From Planctomycetaceae bacterium (GTDB lineage Bacteria > Planctomycetota > Planctomycetia > Pirellulales > Thermoguttaceae), in NCBI GenBank assembly GCA_031288955.1, contig JAITQJ010000167.1, positions 1 through 9,127 of the forward strand: 9,127 nucleotides of DNA. The letters run 5' to 3'. The position numbers and the translations under genes were made by a program. The notes below the pieces were generated by a model. It searched no databases and was not told the origin of the DNA. It saw nothing but the letters and a program-made list of their open reading frames with translations. This document shows positions 1 through 6,163 of this stretch, in pieces (the first letter of the stretch is position 1; each line of letters starts with the position of its first letter).

Positions 1-238
1 TACAGCGAAACGGACAGGCAGCGACGTTCGGGGACCAATTCCCCTGCCGACCCGTATCGAACGGTACACGGTTCTCTCGAGTCCGCACGTTGACAAGAAG
101 GCGCGGGAACAGTACGAAATCCGCACGCACAAGCGTGTGATTGACATCGTGCAGGCAACTGCCAAGACGATTGATGCCCTTAATAAATTAAACCTGCCCG
201 CAGGTGTGGACATCAAAATTAAAGCAACAAAGAATTAA
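1..238 (+). CDS. rpsJ: 30S ribosomal protein S10, 3' part only
   Basis: The gene enters from the left edge and is read from base 2, giving 78 residues before TAA at 236-238. The N-terminus, about 25 residues judged from the usual ~103-residue family length, lies outside the window. The S10 signature is clear: RGPIPLPTRIERYTVLSSPH, then VDKKAREQYEIRTHKR, then a C-terminal strand ending KIKATKN. S10 sits in the 30S head near S3 and S14. In other bacteria (as NusE) it also pairs with NusB in antitermination; that second role is family knowledge and not visible here. It is the first gene of the S10 operon in most bacteria, which fits its place ahead of rplC, 50 bases downstream. Confidence 0.98.
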   Translation, partial: TAKRTGSDVRGPIPLPTRIERYTVLSSPHVDKKAREQYEIRTHKRVIDIVQATAKTIDALNKLNLPAGVDIKIKATKN

Positions 239-242
239 ATCG

Positions 243-269
243 GAATTGGTAATTTTGGGTTACCAGTTT
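243..269 (+). promoter_or_regulatory. possible RNA hairpin between rpsJ and rplC
   Basis: TGGTAA (247-252) is perfectly complementary to TTACCA (260-265) around a 7-base loop TTTTGGG. The stem extends outward to 243/269 with two A-U pairs and two G-U pairs, about 10 bp in all. No clean run of T follows, so it is not a typical intrinsic terminator, and the genes on both sides are clearly co-oriented. It could be an mRNA processing, stability or attenuation element in the gap before rplC. L4-mediated control of S10 operons is known from other bacteria, but there the site is upstream of rpsJ. The function here is unknown. Confidence 0.35.
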
Positions 270-288
270 AGTTATTACTTACGAAACA

Positions 289-1011
289 ATGTCAATCGGA
301 CTGTTAGGACAAAAAGTCGGATGCACGCAACTTTATACCGAAACCGGTGAAGCAATTCCCGTCACGGTGATACAGGCAGGTCCGTGCAGCATTTTGCAAC
401 TTCGCAGCAAAGCAAAAGACGGTTACGAAGCGGTGCAAATCGGCTTCAAAGACAAAAAAAGGGAACGTGCGTCGAGGTCCGAACGCGGACACGTCGCTAA
501 AATCGAAAGCAAACGCCGTAAACAACGAGCGGCTGCCGGTGAAGAAGCCGTTCCTAAAGCCGATTGCGAACCGAAGAATTTTATTCGGGAATTCCGTATT
601 CCGACCGAAGGTTTTGCCGTCGGTCAGCAGTTGACTGTCGAACTTTTCGACCAGGTGTTGTCCGTTGATGTTACCGCCGTAAGCAAAGGCTGCGGTTACT
701 CCGGCGTGATGAAACGGCATAATTTCTCGGGACAACGTGCAACGCACGGAGTTAAAAAATGCCATCGGCACCTCGGTTCGTCCGGTTGTAGTGCTTTTCC
801 GAGCAGAACGCAGAAAGGCAAACTGATGCCCGGTCAGTACGGAGCAGACCAGGTTACCGTCCGTAACCAGAAAGTCGTGTTGGTTGACAAAGAAAACAAT
901 TTGTTAGTGATACGCGGTGCCGTTCCCGGTCCGAAGGGCGGATATGTCCGCATTAAACCGACGAACTTTTTACCGCAGCCGAAAAATAACCCTTGGAAAT
1001 TAACAAAATAA
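289..1011 (+). CDS. rplC: 50S ribosomal protein L3
   Basis: L3 is an early 50S assembly protein that binds 23S rRNA and reaches toward the peptidyl-transferase centre with a long internal loop. The N-terminal strand GLLGQKVGCTQLYTETG matches the family, as does the core MKRHNFSGQRATHGVKK (about residues 141-157), the loop PSRTQKGKLMPGQYGADQVT and the end strand LLVIRGAVPGPKGG. At 240 residues it is about 30 longer than E. coli L3. The extra length is a basic/acidic stretch at about 72-99 and a C-terminal tail after about 225 ending NPWKLTK. The usual Met of the KVGMT motif is Cys12, and further Cys occur at 33, 93, 135, 158 and 167. The site corresponding to the PrmB-methylated Gln150 of E. 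coli reads GSSGCSAF and has no Gln. ATG 289 begins directly with the conserved N-terminus and no Shine-Dalgarno site is seen. Confidence 0.98.
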   Translation: MSIGLLGQKVGCTQLYTETGEAIPVTVIQAGPCSILQLRSKAKDGYEAVQIGFKDKKRERASRSERGHVAKIESKRRKQRAAAGEEAVPKADCEPKNFIREFRIPTEGFAVGQQLTVELFDQVLSVDVTAVSKGCGYSGVMKRHNFSGQRATHGVKKCHRHLGSSGCSAFPSRTQKGKLMPGQYGADQVTVRNQKVVLVDKENNLLVIRGAVPGPKGGYVRIKPTNFLPQPKNNPWKLTK

Positions 1012-1052
1012 TTTCGTAAAGGGGAAATTAAGGCACTGAAAAGATTTTTACA

Positions 1053-1691
1053 ATGTCGAGCGTGGAACTCCCAATTTTTGATAAGACTGGTACCGAGGTC
1101 GGCAAGTATTCTGTCGATACCGACAAAATTGCCGACCGGATTAGCAGTCAGTTACTTCACGATGCCGTTGTGATGTATCGTTCGAATCTGCGTACCGGTT
1201 CGGCGAAAACCAAAACACGGGCGGAAGTAGCCGGTCATAAGAAAAAAATGTACCGCCAAAAGGGAACCGGTAATGCTCGTGCCGGACATCGCCGGAGCGG
1301 TGTCAGACGCGGCGGCGGACATATTTTTGCGAAACAGCCCCGTGATTGGAGTTATCGTATGCCGCAAAAAGCATTGCGCATTGCAACGCGGATGGCGGTA
1401 ACTTCCAAAATCACCGGACAACAAGTTACGCTGATTGATTCGCTGCAATTTACTGCTCCGAAAACGAAAGAAGCCGCCGGCGTTTTGAAAGCCTTAAAAC
1501 TGAACGGGACTGTTCTCGTTGCTGTTGAATCGTACAACGCCGACTTGTATAAAAGTTTCCGTAACATTAAAGGTGTACAGATTTTGCCGGTCTGCGACAT
1601 TAACGCATACGTTGTGTTGAAACCGAAAAAGGTACTGTTCACGAAGGCGGCACTTGATGCGTTCGTTGCATCGGTTCCGTCGAAACAATAA
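1053..1691 (+). CDS. rplD: 50S ribosomal protein L4
   Basis: L4 has a globular domain on the outside of the 50S subunit and a long basic loop that lines the exit tunnel beside L22. The loop is recognised at residues 61-103: GHKKKMYRQKGTGNARAGHR, followed by a Gly/Arg-rich RRGGGHIFAKQPRDWSYRMP. The C-terminal domain carries the usual VLVAVE and NAYVVLK strands. Length is 212 residues, normal for the family. ATG 1053 follows rplC by 41 bases. A GGGGAAA and a TTAAGG upstream are 20 or more bases from the ATG, too far for a standard ribosome-binding site. In E. coli L4 also represses the S10 operon; nothing here shows whether that applies. Confidence 0.98.
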   Translation: MSSVELPIFDKTGTEVGKYSVDTDKIADRISSQLLHDAVVMYRSNLRTGSAKTKTRAEVAGHKKKMYRQKGTGNARAGHRRSGVRRGGGHIFAKQPRDWSYRMPQKALRIATRMAVTSKITGQQVTLIDSLQFTAPKTKEAAGVLKALKLNGTVLVAVESYNADLYKSFRNIKGVQILPVCDINAYVVLKPKKVLFTKAALDAFVASVPSKQ

Positions 1692-1702
1692 TGTTGCGTT
1701 AA

Positions 1703-1708
1703 AAGGAG
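1703..1708 (+). promoter_or_regulatory. Shine-Dalgarno site of rplW
   Basis: AAGGAG lies 6 bases before ATG 1715. It is one of only three clear Shine-Dalgarno sites in the window and fixes the rplW start, including the 15-17-residue N-terminal extension ahead of the conserved L23 core. Confidence 0.85.
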
Positions 1709-1714
1709 ACAAAG

Positions 1715-2035
1715 ATGCCGAAACAAATAGACGTAACACAGGTTAATTTGCAACTGGAACCGTATCAGGTGATTTTGCGTCCGCTGTTAACCGAGAAAGG
1801 TTATCATCGTGCCGAACGCCAGAATACGTATTATTTCGAGGTTCATCAGTTAGCAAACAAGAAACAGATTAAAGAAGCCGTTGAGTTTCTCTTCGATGTA
1901 AAAGTTGAAGGTGTACGGACACAAAACCGTAAAGGCAAAACGGCAAAAACGAGACGCGGCGTTAAAGGATACCGGCGCGGCTGGAAAAAAGCCTTGGTCA
2001 AACTCGACGCTGATAGCAAAATCAACTATTTTTAA
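1715..2035 (+). CDS. rplW: 50S ribosomal protein L23
   Basis: L23 sits at the mouth of the exit tunnel and in bacteria is the docking site for trigger factor and signal recognition particle. The family pattern is present: VILRPLLTEKGYH (19-31), NTYYFEVHQLANKKQIKEAV (37-56), the basic loop VRTQNRKGKTAKTRRG (67-82) and the closing strand WKKALVKLD. Length is 106 residues, slightly above the usual 95-100 because of a short N-terminal extension MPKQIDVTQVNLQLEPY. The extension is supported by the strong Shine-Dalgarno site just upstream. The gap to rplD is 23 bases. Confidence 0.97.
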   Translation: MPKQIDVTQVNLQLEPYQVILRPLLTEKGYHRAERQNTYYFEVHQLANKKQIKEAVEFLFDVKVEGVRTQNRKGKTAKTRRGVKGYRRGWKKALVKLDADSKINYF

Positions 2036-2066
2036 CGTCGTGAACGTATAAGCACAGAACAGAGCA

Positions 2067-2930
2067 ATGGGTGTCAAAAAATACAAACCGAATAATGCCG
2101 CTCGCCGGAATATGAGTGTCAGCGACTTCGCTGAACTGACGAAAAAATCAGTTCCAGAGAAGAGTCTGCTGATACCGAAACGGAGAACGAACGGACGTAA
2201 TAATCAGGGTTTGATTACGGTTCGGCATCGCGGCGGCGGACATAAAAAACAATTCCGGCTGATTGATTTCCGCCGGAACAAAGATGGTGTTGCGGCAGTC
2301 GTTAACTCAGTTCAGTACGACCCGAACCGGACGGCACGTATCGCCTTGCTGTATTACGTTGACGGAGAAAAGCGGTACATCGTTGCACCGGAAGGGTTGA
2401 AGGAAGGCGCGAAATTGATGAGCGGCAGCGGCGCACCGCCGGTTGTCGGTAATTGTCTGCCGCTTGCAGAAATTCCGCTTGGTACGGATATTCATAACAT
2501 TGAATTACAGCCGAATACGGGGGGAGTTCTTTGCCGGACAGCCGGTTCAAAAGCCGTCCTTGTGGCGAAAGATATAGAAGCCGGTTGGGCGCAGTTGAAT
2601 ATGCCGAGCGGCGAAATCCGGCGTGTTCCGGTTAATTGCCGGGCAGTTATCGGTGTTGTCGGTAACAGCGACCATATGAACATTGTTATCGGTAAAGCCG
2701 GTCGCAGCCGTTGGTTGGGACGCAGACCGCACGTTCGCGGGACGGCAATGAATCCGATTGACCATCCGCACGGGGGCGGCGAAGGCAGAACCAAAGGCGG
2801 ACGGCATCCGGTGACCCCGACGGGTAAACCTACCAAAGGGACATCGACACGTAAGAAAAGAAAATCGACTAATAGGGCGATTTTGCGGCGGCGCAAGAGC
2901 CGGCGGTACGGTATTTTGAAACTTTATTAG
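2067..2930 (+). CDS. rplB: 50S ribosomal protein L2
   Basis: L2 is a universal protein near the peptidyl-transferase centre, needed for subunit joining and tRNA binding. The sequence shows the RNA-binding domain with RHRGGGHKKQFRLIDF (53-68), the KOW-like domain around GTDIHNIELQPNTGG (139-153), and the hallmark MNPIDHPHGGGEGRTKGG (228-245). In the hallmark, D232, H233 and H235 align with E. coli D228, H229 and H231. The C-terminus is very basic (RKKRKSTNRAILRRRKSRR) and ends YGILKLY. At 287 residues it is slightly longer than E. coli L2 (273). The common bacterial HPVTPWG reads HPVTPTG here, with Thr for Trp. ATG 2067 has no Shine-Dalgarno site and follows rplW by 31 bases. Confidence 0.98.
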   Translation: MGVKKYKPNNAARRNMSVSDFAELTKKSVPEKSLLIPKRRTNGRNNQGLITVRHRGGGHKKQFRLIDFRRNKDGVAAVVNSVQYDPNRTARIALLYYVDGEKRYIVAPEGLKEGAKLMSGSGAPPVVGNCLPLAEIPLGTDIHNIELQPNTGGVLCRTAGSKAVLVAKDIEAGWAQLNMPSGEIRRVPVNCRAVIGVVGNSDHMNIVIGKAGRSRWLGRRPHVRGTAMNPIDHPHGGGEGRTKGGRHPVTPTGKPTKGTSTRKKRKSTNRAILRRRKSRRYGILKLY

Positions 2931-2944
2931 TCAACGAACGCAAG

Positions 2945-3214
2945 ATGAGCAGATCAATTAAAAAGGGACCTTTCGTCAATGCAAGGTTGTACGCAAAGGT
3001 TGAAAAACTTGAAACGAGCGGAAGGAAAGAGCCGCTGAAAACTTGGGCAAGGGCGTGTACCATTGTTCCTGAATTCGTTGGGCATACTTTTCTGGTGCAT
3101 AACGGAAAGGTGTTTCACAAGGTATTCATAACCGAAGAGATGGTCGGACACAAACTTGGTGAGTTTTCGCAGACACGGATTTTTCGCGGTCACGGCGGTA
3201 AAGGCGGAAAATAA
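2945..3214 (+). CDS. rpsS: 30S ribosomal protein S19
   Basis: S19 forms a complex with S13 at the top of the 30S head and contacts the A-site tRNA and the 50S through bridge B1a. The family signature is almost complete: MSRSIKKGPFVNARL at the start, then TWARACTIVPEFVGHTFLVH, NGKVFHKVFITEEMVGHKLG and EFSQTRIFRGHGGKGGK. At 89 residues it has the usual length. The start ATG 2945 is 14 bases after the rplB stop and lacks a Shine-Dalgarno site, so it may depend on translation of rplB. Confidence 0.98.
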   Translation: MSRSIKKGPFVNARLYAKVEKLETSGRKEPLKTWARACTIVPEFVGHTFLVHNGKVFHKVFITEEMVGHKLGEFSQTRIFRGHGGKGGK

Positions 3215-3241
3215 TAACATATACGGGTAAGGGTAGTTTCA

Positions 3242-3583
3242 ATGGCAGACATAGGAAAAACATATCAGGCAAAACATCGGTACGCTCCAATGAGTGCGCG
3301 TAAGATTAGACCTTACGCAGACCTTGTCCGCGGCAAATTTGCCGATGAAGCGTTAGAATTGTTGTCGTGTTATCCGAGCCGGGGGGCGAGATTGATTGAG
3401 GCAGTGGTGAATTCAGCACTGGCAAATGCTCAAGACCAGCGCGCCGGTAACATTGCTGATTTGGAAGTTATCGACATTCGTATTGACGGCGGTCCGGTTG
3501 CCCGGCGTTTCCGTCCGAAGTCCCGCGGTGCGTCAAGCATTTACTTGAAACGTTCATCGCATATTACAGTAATCGTAGGCTAA
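3242..3583 (+). CDS. rplV: 50S ribosomal protein L22
   Basis: L22 spans the 50S and, with L4, narrows the exit tunnel through a long beta-hairpin; changes in this hairpin can alter macrolide sensitivity in other species. The core is visible as RYAPMSARKIRPYADLVRGK (13-32), then VVNSALANAQ (55-64). The hairpin runs about 80-104, with VARRFRPKSRGASSIYLKR at its tip, and is followed by SSHITVIVG. Length is 113 residues, typical. A weak TAAGGG ending 8 bases before ATG 3242 may serve as ribosome-binding site. Confidence 0.97.
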   Translation: MADIGKTYQAKHRYAPMSARKIRPYADLVRGKFADEALELLSCYPSRGARLIEAVVNSALANAQDQRAGNIADLEVIDIRIDGGPVARRFRPKSRGASSIYLKRSSHITVIVG

Positions 3584-3601
3584 TCAGGCGAAGAAAATAC
3601 A

Positions 3602-4327
3602 ATGGGTCAGAAAGTCAATCCGGTTGCTTACCGCACCGGTGTTATGGAAGATTGGAAGAGCCGGTGGTACGCTTCGAAGCGTGAGTTCGCCGAGTTGCTC
3701 GTTGAAGATAAGAGAATCCGGGATTTCATTAAAAAACGGAAAGACCCGACCGATAAGATGGAAAAGCCGATGTATCCGGCGATTTCCAAGATTATCATTG
3801 AACGTACAAGAGACGAAGTCCGCGTCATACTTTACTCCGCTAAGCCCGGTATTATGATTGGGCGAAAGGGAGAAAAGATTGAGGAACTTCAAAACGATTT
3901 ACAGCGGCTGACAGGCAGACGTATCAATATCCAAATCGAAGAGATTACGAGACCGGATATTGTGGCTCAGTTGGTAGCCGAAGACATCGGCGACCAACTG
4001 GTGAGACGCATCGGTTTTCGCCGTTGTATGAAGCGGGTGATGGAACAAGCGATGGAAGGCGGTGCCAAAGGAATTAAGATTCAGTTGGCAGGACGCTTGG
4101 GCGGTGCTGAAATGGCACGCTGCGAAAAACAGATTGCCGGTTCAATTCCGCTTTCGACATTGAGGGCAAAAATTGATTACGGTTTCCACGAGGCGAAAAT
4201 CGCTCAGGGACATATCGGAATTCAGGTTTGGATAAATCAAGGCGAGTATAACGAGGAAGACAACAATGGCGCGAATGCCCAAACGAGTCAAGCATCGAAA
4301 AATCCAAAGAGGTCGTATAAAAGGTGA
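3602..4327 (+). CDS. rpsC: 30S ribosomal protein S3
   Basis: S3 lies at the mRNA entry channel of the 30S subunit with S4 and S5. The start MGQKVNPVAYRTG is canonical. The KH domain has its GxxG loop as G87-R-K-G90 within KPGIMIGRKGEKIEEL. GFRRCMKRVMEQAM carries R140, R141 and K144, which align with the basic residues linked to mRNA unwinding in E. coli (R131, R132, K135). The C-terminal domain has GRLGGAEMAR and TLRAKIDYGFHEAK. Length is 241 residues. Compared with E. coli there are a few extra residues at about 46-58 (KRKDPTDKMEKPM). The last 20 residues, a polar then basic tail ending NPKRSYKR, are encoded in DNA that also encodes the start of L16 in another frame. ATG 3602 has no good Shine-Dalgarno site. 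Confidence 0.98.
   Translation: MGQKVNPVAYRTGVMEDWKSRWYASKREFAELLVEDKRIRDFIKKRKDPTDKMEKPMYPAISKIIIERTRDEVRVILYSAKPGIMIGRKGEKIEELQNDLQRLTGRRINIQIEEITRPDIVAQLVAEDIGDQLVRRIGFRRCMKRVMEQAMEGGAKGIKIQLAGRLGGAEMARCEKQIAGSIPLSTLRAKIDYGFHEAKIAQGHIGIQVWINQGEYNEEDNNGANAQTSQASKNPKRSYKR
4253..4256 (+). promoter_or_regulatory. Shine-Dalgarno site of rplP inside rpsC
   Basis: GAGG, within CGAGGAAG, lies inside the rpsC coding region 9 bases before ATG 4266. It supports that ATG as the rplP start rather than the in-frame ATG at 4275. Confidence 0.6.
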
Positions 4328-4685
4328 AGCGACCCGCGGAAACGATGTGGCTTTCGGAGATTATGGATTACAAACCGTGCAGGGCGGTTGGATAAGTGCT
4401 GCGACAATCGAAGCAGGACGTATCGCTGCGCAGCAGTATTTGCGAACCGAAGGACGGTTGTATATTCGGATGTTCCCGCACAAGTCGATAACTTCAATTC
4501 CTTTGGAAACCCGTATGGGTAAGGGAAAAGGAGAACCCGAATACTGGGCTGCGGTTGTTCGTCCGGGTACGGTGATGTACGAAATTTCCGGTGTTCCTGA
4601 AGAAACCGCTAAATTGTGTTTCAACCGGTTGGCGCATAAGATGCCCGTTAAGTGCCGGTTTGTTAAACGAAAAGCAATGCAGTAA
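4266..4685 (+). CDS. rplP: 50S ribosomal protein L16
   Basis: L16 contacts the A- and P-site tRNAs on the 50S and is needed late in subunit assembly. The sequence follows the family throughout: MPKRVKHRKIQRGRIKG (4-20), GDYGLQTVQGGWISAATIEAGRIA (31-54), PLETRMGKGKGEPEYW (79-94) and GVPEETAKLCFNRLAHKMPV (109-128). R83 aligns with Arg81 of E. coli, the site of hydroxylation by YcfD/RoxA. At 139 residues it has the usual length. The start lies 62 bases inside rpsC, shifted +1 in frame. ATG 4266 has a GAGG at good spacing and gives a leader close in length to the usual MLMPKR. ATG 4275 would give MPKR and still overlap. Either way the conserved basic N-terminus is encoded within rpsC. Confidence 0.97.
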   Translation: MARMPKRVKHRKIQRGRIKGEATRGNDVAFGDYGLQTVQGGWISAATIEAGRIAAQQYLRTEGRLYIRMFPHKSITSIPLETRMGKGKGEPEYWAAVVRPGTVMYEISGVPEETAKLCFNRLAHKMPVKCRFVKRKAMQ

Positions 4686-4694
4686 GTAAATACG

Positions 4695-4907
4695 ATGAAG
4701 GCGTTAAAGATAAACGAATTACGGGATATGAGCGTTGACCAATTAGACGCAACGCTTAAAGATGCAAAGGATACGTTGTTTCGTCTCCGTTTGCAGGCGA
4801 AGATGGAACGTTTGGATTCGCCGAGCGAATTGAAGAAGAACAAGCGGACAATCGCCCGAATTTTAACATTACAATCCCTCCGAAATAAAGAGGCGAAAGG
4901 CAACTGA
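4695..4907 (+). CDS. rpmC: 50S ribosomal protein L29
   Basis: L29 is a small two-helix protein next to L23 at the tunnel exit. The pattern is typical: MKALKINELRDMSVDQLDAT, then TLFRLRLQAKMERLDSPSEL, then KKNKRTIARILTLQSLR. Length is 70 residues, within the family range of about 60-75. The gap to rplP is 9 bases with no Shine-Dalgarno site, which suggests coupling to rplP translation. Confidence 0.96.
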   Translation: MKALKINELRDMSVDQLDATLKDAKDTLFRLRLQAKMERLDSPSELKKNKRTIARILTLQSLRNKEAKGN

Positions 4908-4963
4908 TAATTAACCCCGTGCAGCATTTAACGCTCGAAGGGGAGGAAAGGAAAAAGAAAATA

Positions 4964-5269
4964 ATGCCAAAACGCGTCGTTATTGGAGTCGTGAAAAGCG
5001 ACAAGATGAAAAAAACCCGCCGGGTCGAAGTGTCCCGGTTGGTGAAGTATCCTAAATACGGAAAGTACGTGAAAAAGCGTACGGTGTGTTATACACACGA
5101 CGAGAATAGTGAGTCCGTTGTCGGCGATACGGTTGAGATTATTGAGTCGAGACCGCTGTCGAAACTGAAACGGTGGAATCTCGTCAAAGTTGTAGCCAAA
5201 GGCAATATCATAGACATTGGAGCGTTGCGTGCCGGAGCGAAAGAAGCCGCCGCAGCCGCTGCGAATTAA
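4964..5269 (+). CDS. rpsQ: 30S ribosomal protein S17
   Basis: S17 is a primary 16S rRNA-binding protein with an OB fold in the lower body of the 30S. The pattern is clear: VVIGVVKSDKMKKTRRVEVS (5-24), YPKYGKYVKKRTVCYTHDEN (29-48) and GDTVEIIESRPLSKLKRW (54-71). I start at ATG 4964 because MPKRVV begins the conserved fold. The frame stays open upstream to a GTG at 4919, which would add 15 residues not expected for S17. At 101 residues it is about 15 longer than usual, owing to a C-terminal tail GALRAGAKEAAAAAAN. A 25-base all-purine tract (4937-4961) lies upstream. It contains GGGAGG, 17 bases from the ATG, which is further than normal for a ribosome-binding site. This is the last gene of the S10-type block. 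Confidence 0.96.
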   Translation: MPKRVVIGVVKSDKMKKTRRVEVSRLVKYPKYGKYVKKRTVCYTHDENSESVVGDTVEIIESRPLSKLKRWNLVKVVAKGNIIDIGALRAGAKEAAAAAAN

Positions 5270-5292
5270 CAATTAAACGTACATTTTGAGCG

Positions 5293-5298
5293 GGTGAT
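5293..5298 (+). promoter_or_regulatory. possible Shine-Dalgarno site of rplN
   Basis: GGTGAT ends 3 bases before ATG 5302. It matches the downstream half of the full anti-Shine-Dalgarno complement TAAGGAGGTGAT, at a spacing that fits that pairing register. The match is short, and the actual 16S rRNA 3' end of this organism is not visible. Confidence 0.4.
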
Positions 5299-5301
5299 AA
5301 G

Positions 5302-5712
5302 ATGATCCAGATGCAGACTAGATTGGATGTCGCAGACAACACCGGAGCAAAGGAGTTGATGTGTATCAAGGTACTCGGCGGAACTCGCAGGAGATTTGCC
5401 GGACTGGGTGATATTATCGTCTGTTCGGTGAAGTCAATCGTACCGGGCAGCAACATTAAGAAAGGGTCTGTTGTCAAGGCGGTTATCGTGCGGACGAAAA
5501 AAGCACAGCGGCGCGACGACGGCAGTTATGTCCGTTTTGATTCCAATGCGGCGGTGTTGATTGACAACAATAAAAATCCGGTCGGAACACGTGTTTTCGG
5601 TGCGGTTGCCCGTGAACTGCGTGATAAAGAGCGGAAAAAAAAGGGAAAAGGTAAGGCACACGGCGAAGAGGGATTCGTTAAAATTATTAGCCTTGCGAGT
5701 GAAGTTGTTTAG
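5302..5712 (+). CDS. rplN: 50S ribosomal protein L14 with lysine-rich insertion
   Basis: L14 lies on the 50S interface, contacts L19 and 16S rRNA, and in other bacteria is the binding site of the silencing factor RsfS. The start MIQMQTRLDVADNTGAKELM and the segments CIKVLGG, IKKGSVVKAVIVRTKK, NPVGTRVFGAVARELR (92-107) and FVKIISLASEVV (125-136) are canonical. At 136 residues it is about 14 longer than the standard 122-123. The excess is a single insertion at about 108-124 (DKERKKKGKGKAHGEEG), where E. coli has only two or three residues between RELR and FMKIISLAPEVL. The reading frame is intact and the conserved end resumes after it, so this is a real in-frame insertion. It opens the spc-type block, 32 bases after rpsQ. 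Confidence 0.97.
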   Translation: MIQMQTRLDVADNTGAKELMCIKVLGGTRRRFAGLGDIIVCSVKSIVPGSNIKKGSVVKAVIVRTKKAQRRDDGSYVRFDSNAAVLIDNNKNPVGTRVFGAVARELRDKERKKKGKGKAHGEEGFVKIISLASEVV

Positions 5713-5761
5713 GCGGTGCTTTCAGCATACGGCTAAATGTTTAACGTACAAGAATAGAACG

Positions 5762-6094
5762 ATGCGAGTGAATAAAGATGACCAGGTTCTTGTGATTTCC
5801 GGTGCCGACCGCGGTAAGCGGTCGCGCGTCGTGAGAGTCGATAAAGGCAAAGAACTTGTAACCGTTGAAGGCGTGAATGTCGTCCGCAAAGCCGTTCGGC
5901 GAAGCAGGCGGAATCCGCAGGGCGGGCGGTTGTCGATGGAGATGCCGATTGCCGTTTCCAACGTGCAGGTCATTTGTCCGGTTTGTACACAACCGACACG
6001 CGTCGGCGTGCGGTTCGGGACAGACGAGGCTAAATTTCGTATTTGTAAAAAATGCGGAGCCGATATTGGTCAAATCTCTCCGGCAAAGAAATAA
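5762..6094 (+). CDS. rplX: 50S ribosomal protein L24, zinc-ribbon form
   Basis: L24 starts 50S assembly by binding the 5' domain of 23S rRNA and sits near the tunnel exit. A KOW motif is seen at about 5-32 (DQVLVISGADRGKRSRVVRV). The family stretch GVNVVRKAVRRSRRNPQGG (37-55) follows, then IAVSNVQV. The C-terminal part holds CPVC (C72, C75) and CKKC (C95, C98), a plausible zinc-binding pair of knuckles as in the Cys-containing L24 of many bacteria; E. coli L24 lacks them. The frame is open upstream into rplN, but ATG 5762 begins at the conserved N-terminus and gives 110 residues, close to normal. No Shine-Dalgarno site; the gap to rplN is 49 bases. Confidence 0.96.
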   Translation: MRVNKDDQVLVISGADRGKRSRVVRVDKGKELVTVEGVNVVRKAVRRSRRNPQGGRLSMEMPIAVSNVQVICPVCTQPTRVGVRFGTDEAKFRICKKCGADIGQISPAKK

Positions 6095-6145
6095 AAAACA
6101 TTTTAACATTAACATCGAAAACATCGCATTCGGTCAAAACAAGGG

Positions 6146-6163
6146 TTGCGTACAACGCCGCAA
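6146..6163 (+). promoter_or_regulatory. possible hairpin in the rplX-rplE gap
   Basis: TTGCG (6146-6150) pairs with CGCAA (6159-6163) around an 8-base loop, 12 bases before the rplE start. The gap of 81 bases (6095-6175) is the largest in the window. In E. coli, S8 represses the spc operon by binding mRNA at this same junction (rplX-rplE start), so a regulatory structure here is conceivable. I cannot identify an S8-type site from the sequence; the stem is short and could be chance. Confidence 0.2.

Noticed and set aside
304..771. Long minus-strand open frames opposite rplC, and similar ones opposite rplB, rplP, rplF and rplR
   Set aside because: They lie wholly opposite well-recognised ribosomal protein genes, show no family pattern, and are expected by chance in codon-biased DNA.
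1308..2244. Identical 16-base sequence CGCGGCGGCGGACATA in rplD (1308-1323) and rplB (2229-2244)
   Set aside because: Both copies encode the conserved RGGGH motif with the same codon preferences, so it is coincidental coding similarity and not a repeat element.
4919..4963. N-terminal extension of S17 from a GTG at 4919
   Set aside because: The conserved S17 fold starts at MPKRVV (ATG 4964), and the extension is not typical of the family.
5270..5301. Possible promoter or terminator at the S10-spc junction
   Set aside because: The 32-base gap has no convincing -35/-10 pair and no hairpin with a T-run.
5561..5761. Upstream extension of the rplX frame into rplN
   Set aside because: The L24 family begins at MRVNKDDQVL; the upstream part is a shadow frame of rplN.
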